Shown here: piece by piece, positions 23,506-34,786 of the stretch | Position numbering within the stretch: position 1 is the stretch's first letter | How the letters are laid out: the number at the start of each line of letters is the position of its first letter | Origin: Rotaria sp. Silwood1 | Taxonomy: Eukaryota; Rotifera; Eurotatoria; Philodinida; Philodinidae | DNA: 64,000 nucleotides | NCBI GenBank assembly: GCA_905250075.1 | Contig: CAJNOP010000533.1 | Location: forward strand, 1 to 64,000 | Direction of reading: 5' to 3' | Notes under the pieces: model-generated | The model's database searches: none | What the model was told of the DNA's origin: nothing | The model's input: only the letters and a program-made list of their open reading frames with translations | Translations under genes and position numbers: made by a program

Positions 23506-24536
23506 GATCAGACATCGTTTTACGTAGTTCACAAACATTTTTACTCTGCTTTCTATTTTTATACTTTCATAACAATAAATTATTTTTAATCAGCAACTAT
23601 GTTTGCTTTTGACAACGATCAATAACTTTGACATTGGTTTAGTACTGAAAATTTTTTAATTTGAACTAATCATCTTCTACTTAATTATACTTAAAAGAAA
23701 GCTAGGGGTCTCTTTACATATTTGTTCTCCGTTTGAAGAATTCGAACGATTGTTTGAAAGAGACGAAGTCCTATTCCACCCCTTAATTATACAAATTCAA
23801 AGAAGAAGATATACATATCATCTTAGTTAATATGAATGAAAAATTAAGTTTGAGAAGAAAATCAAAATAGTTTTTCAGATTCTTTTTCTGAAATAAAATT
23901 CTTATGTCAATGCATTATTTACTTAAGCGACTTATAAATAATATGACAAATGGTGATAAATAACTCAATCATATAGGTAATATTTTCTTACTAATCATTT
24001 CTATAAAATAAGATATATATTAAACCAAAAAAAATTAAAAAAGAAAAAATATATTCATTAAGGAATAATTCCAGCAAGAATTATCTTTATAAAAAAAGTA
24101 AAATTCAAATTTATTTATTACATCAAATAACATGTTGTATTTAGATTGGAGTGAAATATGTGATGGATAAATTGATTATCTTGATGAAATTCGAATACAT
24201 GTTAAACAACGTAATACACTTATACCATCCTTTGAATGCGAAGACAAAACATGTCGGTTATACTACTATAGGAAACGATCTATTCAATAAAAGATAATTC
24301 GATATCTCAACAATGTTTGGTCAGTTTTTAAATGCATTACAAATTTACCCGTTTCACAAAAAAATCAATCATATTTGTAAAAAACACAAGTAGATGTAGA
24401 GATCATTGAAAATACTTGTTTCAGATATGTTTTACATTCCAAATATTCCTCTATTGATATTAGCAAATTCATGGAAATTAAACTATCATATACCTTTATA
24501 TAAATTTTACTTATGAAATATGTAATTAGAGATGTA

Positions 24537-24632
24537 AGCCGAAGGATCAAACAGCGGTGGCGGCGCCTTATACTATTATCAAAAACTTTCGTTCCTGGCG
24601 GCGACAGCTCAGCTGTACGGCTTACATCTCTA
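24537..24632. mobile_element. hAT-type MITE, family C, copy 2
   Basis: A 96-bp element with ends TAGAGATGTAAGCCGAAG and CGGCTTACATCTCTA. Perfect 8-bp duplication tatgtaat (24529-24536 and 24633-24640). It lies inside the decayed receptor. Confidence 0.88.
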
Positions 24633-25197
24633 TATGTAATCGATTGAACATGTATCAATGTTTAAGTTCATCTAAGTGTATTTCAATAAATCGTCTATGG
24701 ATGCTACAATTGATTTTTCTCAGAGAGATGACGAAAATTTTACATATATTAATTATATCGGTTTATCAAGACAATTAAAAACTCATTTCAAATGTGAACT
24801 AACTAATCATCATTTACTGATGAAACATACAATTGTTTACTTAATAATTATAATTAGTGTGAAGATGAAAATCTAGATTTTCAATATGCTAGAAAGAATC
24901 AATGTATTTGTAATGGATTTACTAAACTATTATTAATAAACAAATATGTGATGATCGTACAAATTGTAAACATGAAGATGATAAACAGTTTCGTATCAAA
25001 CAACTAATATTAAAGATTGTATTTGTTAACCAAACGTCTATATCTTATGGTTCTGATGTTGAAAAATTTTTTATGTTATGAAACGAAAAAATACATAAAT
25101 ATTTTACATTCAATAAAATGAATACATTGGTTAAAAAATAATCAAAATAACTTAATAACAAATACATATCTTTGTCCACCTAGTTTCCATGTAGAGA

Positions 25198-25268
25198 AGG
25201 CAGCAGGACAGGATGGTGCAGCCGTCCTGGTGCCTGTCCTACAGGACAAGAGAAAACTAAATTTTTGT
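25198..25268. repeat. AGGACAG-type inverted repeat
   Basis: Contains caggacaggatgg, cctgtcctacaggaca and gtcctgctctgcc, clustered copies of AGGACAG and its complement. Related to 25565-25690 and 47505-47608. Ends and target duplication are not clear. Confidence 0.45.
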
Positions 25269-25564
25269 CCTGCTCTGCCGCAATTATTTTCAAACATTTA
25301 TTAAGTCATTGAAAAACATTCATTGATAAGTTTTTTTTTGTTCTTGATATGAGTACTACGATGACAACTATGAAATTTTTACGCATTTTGCTTTACAATG
25401 TAATTTTAAAGCTAATTAACTTGTCGTATTTGTTTTTTTTTATTCAGTTAGATAGCGTTCAAGAATAAACTTGTGACATACACAACATTATGAAATAAAT
25501 TGGTTACAAGATGATCGAAATGTTGAATATATACTTCTCGTAATAGAAAATGAAAGATATCATG

Positions 25565-25690
25565 TTCGCCCTTCGTCCTGTCCTGTCGCGCAGTACAAAA
25601 TAGTAAGCCATTTTTCGTCCTGTTCTGCTGCTCGGTGGGACAGAGGTCAATTGTAGGGCAGGATGAAAAAGAAATTGTCCTGTTCGCATT
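25565..25690. repeat. AGGACAG-type inverted repeat
   Basis: Contains cgtcctgtcctgtcgcgcag, ttcgtcctgttctgctgctc and gggcaggatgaaaaaga in inverted arrangement, like 25198-25268. No clear target duplication. Confidence 0.45.
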
Positions 25691-26439
25691 TCTGTTTTCT
25701 ATGATCAAAATCAACGAATAAGTTTTAAGAATTAAAAACTGATTCTTGGTTATTTATTGATGATAATAAAGAAAGAATTATTTTCATTCATATGAAAAAT
25801 TTACATTTTTATTAATAAGAAATTGTAAAATAAAAATTTAATATTTATTCAAATTCGATCAAAAAATCTAATAAAAAAATTATGCAATATGTATTGGTAT
25901 GTCTGCTAATAATCGATCTTTTGATTCTTGTTGTCTTCTTATCAATACAATATGTCAATTGAATAAGAATTTTACACTGGCAAAATAATGTACAATGTAT
26001 TCCTACTGATGTATATATAATATCGAATAAAAAATTTCAATGACTCTGTCTAAAGAAGAACAATGTGAAATAGATGATAATAAAATAATTCTATTATTTT
26101 ATCTCAATCAATAGTTATTCATCTTGTTTTTATTCAAACTTTTTTAATAAAATCTATCGTACAAAAAATTTTTGAATAATCAATAACATTGATTAAAATA
26201 TATCTTATTCATCGTATTAAATATTATCATATATTCATTAAATCTTTCTATATATGTGTCTATGTTATGATTCATTTATCAAATTGTTTTGGAATTTAAT
26301 CATAATATAATATTTAATTGTTTAGGTCAATGTTTTCAAGACAAACCTTATTGTCCATAAAGATCAATATGTATTTGTCCAGCATATTGTCAATTTCGTA
26401 CAAGTAGATTTGGTTTATCATTTGATACTATCTTAGGTT

Positions 26440-26563
26440 TAGCGGTGTAAGTCGAAGGCTCAAACAGCAGCGGCGGCGCCTACTAGACTCTATGTTTTTC
26501 TGAACCGGCGGCGGCGCTTTAGACTATTATCAAAAATCTTCGTTCGAGGCGGCGGGCGCAGTA
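26440..26563. mobile_element. Family C MITE, truncated copy
   Basis: Starts TAGCGGTGTAAGTCGAAGGC with the CAAACAGCAGCGGCGG block of family C. It ends in gaggcggcgggcgca without the expected right terminal repeat. No duplication can be assigned. Confidence 0.6.
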
Positions 26564-26609
26564 AAAGAATGATTCTTTGAATTGTCAATACCTAAGAAAT
26601 GTTGCAAAT

Positions 26610-26820
26610 CAGAGATGGACAAAATCGCACCGCGCCTCACCGCGCTTCCCCGCGCCACTGCTCGCGCCTAGGCGCTACGCACATCTCTCTTTCTCTTTGC
26701 TCTACCAATCAGTTTCTCAAACCCCACCGAATACCAGGATGCTCTAAGCATGCGCTCATCGAAGCTCATACTAGTGTAGCGTAGGCGCGGGGAGGCGCGG
26801 TGCGATTTTGTCCATCTCTG
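26610..26820 (-). mobile_element. hAT-type MITE, family A, copy 3
   Basis: 211 bp, reverse orientation. Perfect 8-bp duplication ttgcaaat (26602-26609, 26821-26828). Confidence 0.93.
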
Positions 26821-27488
26821 TTGCAAATAACTGAACAACTTTGTGAACGGATCAAAACACAAGTCTAGAGACATCTCTACTATGTATTTCTTATACAAAA
26901 CGAATATTACTATTGAATTTGAACATTTCTTTTTTTTTGCTACAACTCGAATTAATTATGAATAATCACTGATCAAGACTTTGATTCGACATTCATTTCA
27001 TTAGTCATACAAATGCTAATAGAAATGTCAAGAAGAATGCAACAGTTACACGTTGTCTCATTCTGAGTTATAGTATGTAATTCATAAAACCAATATCATT
27101 TATGCCAAACATGAAACGAAGAAATACTCTTCATATTTGTATGATTTTTAAATCTTAAACAACAGGAAGATATGTTATAAAAATAATTAATTCTATCAAA
27201 ATCAACATATTCATAAAGAATTGAAAATAAGAACTATAGAAAAGAATGACATGTTGATGTGTACAGACATCATTTATAATCCGTCAGAAAAAAACCCAAT
27301 TTTTTGTGGCTTGGTTTTTTCCCCATTCTATTGAAATCAACAAAAACATGACCATTCTTTTTTTCTTTACGTTCCTATACGAGCGCTATGTCAACATCTC
27401 ATGAGTCAACTGGAAAAAAAAAACAATGAAACATTGCGTCATTTTGCTAGCATATAAAGATCTATTTCATATGTAGTTTACAACTTAA

Positions 27489-28954
27489 ATGGAACAAATA
27501 GTTAATAGACTATGCAATAAATCTGACAATTCATTAGACAAAATGGATTGTATAGAAATCAAAAATACACCAGTAAGTCAATACAATCTTTTCTTTTACT
27601 AATTCTAATGACGGAAATTAATATAGGTGATCACTGACACAAATATCTTCTCATTCGATGATGATTGTAAAAGTAAAAGAAATTTGTTTTTTGTTTAATT
27701 TAACATCTTTAAAAATGAATCTTTCTTTAGTAAGTGAACAAGAGCAATTTTGTGATAATCTTCCTTGTGAATATACAACAAATTTAACTTCACTTTGTCA
27801 AGATTCTTTTGATCAAGCTTTAACAAATTCTTTATTTAATTCGATAGATGTATGTCTTTTATTCATCATGAAAACAGAAGATTCTAATGTATATGACTTA
27901 TTTTCTAGCCTCGACCATTAGCTCTTTACATATATAATGAACAAAGTCCAGCTACAGACATCTTTAATGAACTTGTATTATATTCCGATTCAATCAATAC
28001 TTATCTTTCTAAACAATTTATTTTATGGAAATGGAATTTAACAAAAGAAAATTATCAAGAGTAAGTTAAAACAAAGAACATAAAAGAAAAAAACCTATTT
28101 TTCTTATTTTGTAGATTTTTGACAATAGTTACAACACATGCAGGTGAAGAAGTCGCAGCAGTAATTGATTCATCACCAACTGAAATTTATCCGTTACTTA
28201 TCTGTCTAGGATTTGATAGAGGTCAAATAAAAGTTGAAAGTATTATTCAAGAAATAATGTCAGAAAGTGAAATATTTGCAATTCTTATTCAAGCTCGAGA
28301 TGCATTTGATGCTCGATTTGATTTACCAGATACAAGCGGTTTAAGTTTAAGAAATATTTCAACAGAAAATTGGTCAATACCAAAAAGTACTTTAATACAA
28401 GTGTCAAAAGAATCAGATGAATTTCGAAGAGTAGGCGCTGATTTCGATGGTGGAATATCATCGATTGTTCGTATTGATCGAATTGAAAATACAATATGGT
28501 TAATACAATATCTCAATCAAAAACAAATGATTGATGCACGTCTTGGACATAATGACACAGAAAAATTATTATTTCATGGTTGTCCATATGCAGCAGCTGA
28601 ACAAATTCTTCAACAAGCATTTGATCATGATCGTATCGGAAGAAATGGTAAAATGAAGTGAAAAATAAATTTAAGTTTCATTTTAATTGATTTTTATTTT
28701 TAGGTACTTATTTTGGTCATGGATTTTATTTCTCAACAAATCGACAAATTAGTGATCGATATGCTGTAGCAAATCGTTCTACAGGTGAGAAAAGAATACT
28801 AATGTGTCGTGTACTTATTGGTCGAAGTTGTGAAGGTAATTCAACAATGAGAACATGTCCATCAAATTATGATTCAACAAGAGGTGGATCAAATATTTAT
28901 GTTGTTTATTCTAATCGACATGTCTTACCAGAATATCTTATTACATATAAATAA
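27489..28954 (+). CDS. UAS-domain/PARP-domain fusion protein (copy 1 of tandem pair)
   Basis: Six exons (27489-27572, 27627-27672, 27731-27849, 27909-28060, 28115-28647, 28704-28954) with consistent phases give 394 aa. Residues ~84-195 (LALYIYNEQSPATDIFNELV, SINTYLSKQFILWKWNLT, FLTIVTTHAGEEVA) match the thioredoxin-like UAS domain of FAF1. Residues ~230-394 form a PARP catalytic domain: EKLLFHGCPYAAAEQIL with the NAD-binding His, TYFGHGFYFSTNRQISDRYA with the Tyr, and NIYVVYSNRHVLPEYLITYK at the third position. Ile replaces the Glu needed for chain elongation (H-Y-I), as in mono-ADP-ribosyltransferases. Predicted to mono-ADP-ribosylate cytosolic targets, perhaps selected by the UAS domain. 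The first three exons are low-complexity and of unknown role. Confidence 0.85.
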
Positions 28955-31338
28955 ACATTGTAAATTAATTTAAATATTGTTTTTTAAATTCATGTAATTA
29001 TTAATTATTGTTCTCTTTCGATACGATTATAGAAGTTTTTTCTATATTACTCTTATTGTTGTATTATACATCATAGACTTTTTCTCTTGACATTATTGAG
29101 ATTTTCACTTTCTTCTCGTTTATATGTAGAAAAAAAAGTGAAGTTGGATTTTTACTTTGTGGCTACAAAATCGTTTTGAGGATGGATTTAGATGTAAACG
29201 GTGGTATGTATCAGAGATGGACAAAATCGCACCGCGCCTCCCCGCGCCACTGCTCGCGCCTAGGCACTACGCACATCTCTCTTTCTCTTTGCTCTACCAA
29301 TCAGTTTCTCAAACTCCACCGAATACCAGGATGCTCTAAGCATGCGCTCATCGAAGCTCATACTAGTGTAGCGTAGGCGTGAGCAACGGCGCGGGGAGGC
29401 GCGGTGCAATTTTGTCCATCTCTGGTATGTATCAGTCATACAATATTGTCTATTGTTTACTTTAAACAGAATACATTCTGTTTCATACGAATAATCACTT
29501 TCCAAAATGAAAGTTGACTTTTTACTATTATTTTTATTAAGAATGAAACATTTTCTCATTATAATCGTAGTAATTTTTAATTTAATTTTACATATATTTC
29601 GAACTTAATAATAAAAAATATTTTTCAAATATTTCATCACCAATACCTGATAGTCAAAATCATTATTCACCAGTTTATGTCATAGGTTTTCATTCGATTG
29701 ACGGCTGAAAGAACAAAGCTTCCCACACGATTTCAAATGTGAAACACAATAGAATCGTTTTATATGAATATGAAAAGAAACAAAGATAGATTTTTTTTTG
29801 CCTCAGGATTTCAAATCGCGATTAATTAACTCTCAGTCAAAATTTTTGTTCTCATGCATTTTTTCTACATAGAATCTTTCCAGAAAAAAAATGAAAGCAG
29901 TAAACATAATCAATGAGTGTTCAGTCGATCCATGAAATGCTTTAAAGCTGTCAATTAATACAAACACTCTCTTTACCAATGTAGTCGGATAGCTGAGTAC
30001 ATCCGTTGGACTTTTAAATAAAAGTCCTTCCCATTTTATTTTTTTTGGAAAATAAGGTTGATGAAAAATACTTGATGGTAAGCTCGTTGGTGATAAAAAA
30101 AAGAGCACGCCGATAATTATTTTCACACCAATATGTTATTTCAATTTAATTGTATGCATTAGCATGGTTTCATTCTTCACGTCTGCTAATATTTTTTTTC
30201 ATCTGCATCGCCTGACAAAGACGATAATGTTTTCGAGCTTCATTAAGTTTTCCATGAAAGCAAACACAATTCAGCCAATCCATTGTGAAGAAGTCCAAGA
30301 TCTGAATCGTCTGAAAAGATTTGACTTTGTAATATGTAATAATAACGTTCAGTTCGTGTAATGTCACCAACAAACAGTAGCAATTCCCCAAGAAACAGTA
30401 GACTTGATGTGCCTACGATCTCTCTTCGATAATATGTTCATCATTTTATGAGCTATGTTCTTGTCAAGTTGATCTACAAGTTTCTGTTTGTCATTGAAAA
30501 TATCTTTGATGAATGAATTATTTACAGTCCATAGCTTATGTTTATCTATAAATAATTCAAGTATGACTTTCATCTTGCACTCTTTACATGAATTGCAATT
30601 GTATTATAATAAAAAAAAATTTTATTCAATGATTTATAATTTCATCATTTTTGAATGCTAATCAATCCAACAGAAATTTAACAGTCTTTTTTTGTTCCTA
30701 TAAATTTGTTAATAACTATGAATACATTGGTCTTAGTATTTACCAGAAAGGTAGGTTTGTAAAAAAAAAAAACGGAAGTCTTGATTGTAATATGACTCAA
30801 CTATATACATGGTATTTTCTTTTTCTTCGCTTCGTACCTGAACGACAGGTATGATATGCATATATTTATCTTTTCTTCTCTTCTTCATAGTGTATATTAT
30901 AGGTATTTTTGCATTTCATCATGTTTTTATTCAAGAATTATTAGAATATGTGTTTGTCTAAAGTTTCAGCAAAAACAATCTTTTTTTTTTGTTTTAGGCA
31001 GAAAGTATGTTTAATAAAAATAATCGATTCGGTTGAAATTATACATTACAGTACAATATCATTAAGTATTATGTAATTTTACTTGTAAAAATGATTAATT
31101 TGATCATAATCAATATATTTATTTATAATAATTAGCAGATTTGTTGGAAAGTGTGATATTTCGATCTGCATAAAAATTTGCAGGAAATCCAACTAAACGA
31201 TGTAGCTCGGTTTTTTCCAAGTGTACAAGCATGACAAATTTTTCCTTTTCGTTCATGCATGAGTAATATATCAGTTGGAAAAAAGAAAACTTTTCCCAAT
31301 ATATAAAAGCCTAACTTATTCTAGTGTGTAAAACAAAC
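28955..31338. other. Spacer between the two UAS-PARP genes
   Basis: Contains a family A MITE (29212-29424) and otherwise AT-rich DNA. Minus-strand frames at 29833-30126 and 30170-30573 have some protein-like character but no recognisable domain and no joined gene model. The last ~150 bp should hold the copy 2 promoter. Confidence 0.4.
29212..29424 (-). mobile_element. hAT-type MITE, family A, copy 4
   Basis: 213 bp, reverse orientation. Perfect 8-bp duplication gtatgtat (29204-29211, 29425-29432). Located about 260 bp downstream of the first UAS-PARP gene. Confidence 0.93.
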
Positions 31339-32790
31339 ATGGGACATACTGTGAGTAGACAATTTAGAAAATCGAACAATCGATTACACAAAAGAAAGAA
31401 TATACAAATTAATAGTAGACAGGTATATGTTCATACACTTGTTTTTATTTCAATAATTGAAATTAATATAGGTGACTACCAATGAAAATATTTTTAAATT
31501 ACATGACAATAGTAAACGTAAGAGAACAAATTTTTACAATGTAGAACATTTTAAAATAATTGATTCTCTATTAAACTAAACAAGAGCCATCTCTTCATCA
31601 TCTTACTGATCAATTTACATTAGCATCGTCTTCAAACTATCAAAGTTCATTCGAACAAGCTTTAATCGATTCTTTATATAACTCGACGAATGTAAGATGT
31701 CTGAAAATAAAAGATTCTAATGTATATGACTTATTTTCTAGCCTCGACCATTAGCTCTTTATATATATGATGAACAAAGTTCAGCTACAGACATCTTTAA
31801 TGAACTTGTCTTTAATTCTGATTCAATCAATACTTATCTTTCTGAACAATTTATTTTATGGAAATGGAATTTAACAGAAGAAAATTATCAAGAGTATAAA
31901 TTAAAACAAAGAACATAATTAAAAGAAAAAAAAAATCTATTTTTCTTATTTTACAGACTTTTGACAATAGTTACAAAACATGCCAATAAACAAATAGCAG
32001 AAATAATTGATTCGACATCAACTGAAATTTATCCATTGATTATTTGTCTAATATTCGATCATGGTCAAATAAAAATTGAAAATGTTATTCAAGGAATAAT
32101 GTCAGATAGTGAAATATTTGCACTTCTTATTCAAACTCGAGATGCATTTGGTGCTCGATTTGATTTACCAAATACAAATGGTTTAAATTTAAGAAATATT
32201 TCAACAGAAAATTGGTCAATACCAAAAAGTACTTTAATACAAGTGTCAAAAGAATCAAATGAATTTCAAAGAGTAGCTGCTGATTTCCATGATGGAGCAT
32301 CATCGATTGTTCGTATTGATCGTATTGAAAATTCAACATGGTTAATACAATATCTCAATCAAAAACAAATGATTGATGCACGACTTGGACATGATCACAC
32401 AGAAAAATTATTATTTCATGGTTGTCCATATGCAGCAGCTAAAAAAATTCTTCAACAAGCATTTGATCATAATCGTATTGGAACACATGGTAAAATAATA
32501 TTTAGAATAAATTAAAAGTTTTAATTTTTTGTTTTTGAGGCAGTTATTGTGGTCATGGATTTTATTTTTCAACAAATTGGCATGTTAGTGATGGATATGC
32601 TAAACCAAATCCTTCTACAGGTGAAAAAAGAATACTAATGTGTCGTGTACTTGTTGGTCGAAGTTGTGAAGGTAATTCAACAATGAAAACATGTCCATTA
32701 AACTATGATTCAACAACAGGTGGATTAGATACTTATGTTGTTTATTCTAATCGACATGTTTTACCAGAATATCTTATTACATATAAATAA
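31339..32790 (+). CDS. UAS-domain/PARP-domain fusion protein (copy 2 of tandem pair)
   Basis: Six exons (31339-31422, 31472-31517, 31585-31691, 31742-31893, 31957-32489, 32540-32790) give 390 aa. Five of six exon lengths equal those of copy 1 (84, 46, 152, 533 and 251 nt); only exon 3 differs (107 versus 119). The UAS part and the catalytic part (KLLFHGCPYAAAKKIL, CGHGFYFSTNWHVSDGYA, TYVVYSNRHVLPEYLITYK) align closely. Here Thr stands where copy 1 has Ile and PARP1 has Glu, giving H-Y-T. The copy 1 exon 3 acceptor is lost and a nearby AAG acceptor restores an open frame. The first exon is diverged. An intact but diverging duplicate; reduced activity is possible. Confidence 0.82.
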
Positions 32791-32882
32791 ATTTTTATAA
32801 ATTGATTAACATAAAATATGTTAAACCTCTTATTAATTCATATAATTGTTAAATATAACCCTCTTTACATATGGTTATAGAC

Positions 32883-33105
32883 CAGAGATGGACAAAATCG
32901 CACCGCGCCTCCCCGCGCCGTTGCTCACGCCTACGCTACACTAGTATGAGCTTCGATGAGCGCATGCTTAGAGCATCCTGGTATTCGGTGGAGTTTGAGA
33001 AACTGATTGGTAGAGCAAAGAGAAAGAGAGATGTGCGTAGCGCCTAGGCGCGAGCAGTGGCGCGGGGAAGCTCGGTGAGGCGCGGTGTGATTTTGTCCAT
33101 CTCTG
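32883..33105 (+). mobile_element. hAT-type MITE, family A, copy 5
   Basis: 223 bp, forward orientation. Perfect 8-bp duplication ttatagac (32875-32882, 33106-33113). Begins 92 bp past the second UAS-PARP stop, mirroring the element downstream of copy 1 but in the opposite orientation, so it is an independent insertion. Confidence 0.93.
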
Positions 33106-33343
33106 TTATAGACGATTTGTCATGTTACTCTTATAGTATCATTGATCTTTGTTGAGATTTTTAGTTCCTTTTTACTCTCGACATGTAGAAAAAAAAAGTG
33201 AAATTGAGATTGTATTTTAATTCCGCAGAGATTATAATGCAAGTTTTTATTCAGAAGTGTTTAGATCACTACAGTAAGTTAGTATAGAAGTAAATTAGTC
33301 CGAATCGAGACGATTAATTCTTTGATTTAAAATAAACTGCTAC

Positions 33344-34012
33344 TTAAGCACCTAATTCAAAGTTTGTCTTTGATTTTGCTAACTGTCGAAGTTTTGCTTT
33401 ACATTCATAAGATAGATTACAATATTCCATCCAGAATTTCTTCAATGAATGATTCGATTCAATCATTAAAATTAAAGCATCAACACTAACATCAGTTACC
33501 AATTTGTTCGAACGAAGATCTAACCATTCAAGAGTCGTATTATGTTGTGTCAATATATTAGCAAACATTTGCATTCCATGATCACCTATTCGATTATGAT
33601 AAAGCCAAAGACGTCTTAATGTTCGATTGGTCTTGAGTATTTCAGCAAGATATTCAGCACCTTGATCTGTAATATTATTTTCCGAAAGACTTAATGATGT
33701 TAGAGTCGAATGATTTAGAATAAGTGATAAATAATGTACTCCAATATCCAATATTTGATTACCATCGAGAAATAATTCTTGTAACGTATTATTATTGCCT
33801 ATGTTATCTGCTAAAATTCGTATACCTTGTGATGTGAACATATTATCATATAACCATAGAGATGAACAACGCTTATTAATGATTGCACTTTTAACAACAA
33901 TATTCATATCTTTATCGGTCAATGTTCGATTGTTCAAATCGATTCTGGTGGATAGTTCATATTTCTCGATATCTTCTTGAAGTTTCGAATTATGATTGTC
34001 AGTGCTTGCCAT
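33344..34012 (-). CDS. Leucine-rich repeat protein (ribonuclease-inhibitor type)
   Basis: A single exon of 222 aa with about six LRRs of 28 residues. Clear units include LQELFLDGNQILDIGVHYLS, LTSLSLSENNITDQGAEYLA, LRRLWLYHNRIGDHGMQMFA and LEWLDLRSNKLVTDVSVDAL, the L-x-x-L-x-L-x-x-N-x-I-x-D-x-G consensus of RNI/NLR-type repeats. There is no NACHT, signal peptide or membrane segment, so it is a free-standing cytosolic scaffold of a kind common in bdelloids. Its partner is unknown. It is transcribed convergently with the upstream UAS-PARP gene and divergently from the ADP-ribosylglycohydrolase gene. Confidence 0.85.
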   Translation of the reverse strand: MASTDNHNSKLQEDIEKYELSTRIDLNNRTLTDKDMNIVVKSAIINKRCSSLWLYDNMFTSQGIRILADNIGNNNTLQELFLDGNQILDIGVHYLSLILNHSTLTSLSLSENNITDQGAEYLAEILKTNRTLRRLWLYHNRIGDHGMQMFANILTQHNTTLEWLDLRSNKLVTDVSVDALILMIESNHSLKKFWMEYCNLSYECKAKLRQLAKSKTNFELGA

Positions 34013-34786
34013 CGTTTCTTTTCGTGTGTTTAATAAAATACTAAAACGAATTATGTGTCAGAGAATATAATCAGTTACTAAGGAAAAGTCAACAGGAACT
34101 TCACTCAATGTTAATGAAGACAACGAAGAATTCGTAAGCTCTTCATGTAAAGACTATTTTTCAAAAATAATGATACTTCATAAAGTTTGCTTAAAACAGC
34201 GGATGTCACACGTTTCTTATTACTTGTATTTAAGGTAGCCGTATCTTTATAATTGTGAAGTCGAAGAATGTGTTGTTTATGAAGAACAAATCATAGTTAT
34301 TTGGGAGAGGAAAAATTAACACTTCGAAAAAAAAGAAACGAGTTCTACTCAATTTAATACACTCGATAAATAAACCCATTTGTATAAGTTAAAATGTGTT
34401 TTTTTATGGTTACCAAAAAAAAACAAGGTTTATTGAAAAAGAAAGTGCGTCTGATAGCGAGCTTGTTAAAACAATAAAAAAATATTTTTTTTATTCTTTT
34501 TGTCAACATAAGAAGCCAATTCTTTTTCAATTTTATTTGATTGGAACAGAATAGAAAAAAAAGATTGTTAGGTTTCGAACATATTTTCTTTATCATGATC
34601 GCTGCATTTCATTTTTTTTTTTCGTTAGTCAAAAGACGATTTTAGTCTCAATGTAAAAAAAATAACTGCAGACCTAAAAAAAAACGATACAAATCATGAG
34701 AATCAATCCTTATCGAGTACAAATACAAATATATTAAACCTTAAATCTATCTTCAGATCTTGAATATCTTTTATCACTATAGGAAA
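34013..34786. other. Divergent promoter region between LRR and DraG-type genes
   Basis: About 770 bp of AT-rich DNA with long A and T runs between two divergent starts. No specific element is recognised. A good acceptor (tatcactatag) sits just before the DraG start, so a 5' UTR intron is possible. Confidence 0.4.

Larger units (their letters stand above)
24120..26440 (+). pseudogene. Decayed LDLa/EGF multidomain receptor
   Basis: Scattered coding remnants in plus orientation but in shifting frames: LYLDWSEICDG then a stop (24130-24180); CISINRL and a D-FSQRDDEN block (about 24670-24745) typical of LDL-receptor class A repeats; CEDENLDFQYARKNQC and TNCKHEDDKQ (24858-24990); and GQCFQDKPYCP*RSICICP followed by FRTSRFGLSFDTILG (26324-26440), an EGF-like segment. 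Bdelloid adhesion-type receptors have this order (LDLa repeats, EGF, then 7TM). Every segment is interrupted by stops or shifts, and MITEs sit inside and next to the remnants, so this is a relic. Confidence 0.55.

Noticed and set aside
29833-30573. Minus-strand frames with weak TPR-like wording (FHGKLNEARKHYRLCQA)
   Set aside because: Only a single weak unit, with stops between frames and no recognisable neighbouring domain; not enough for a gene or pseudogene call.
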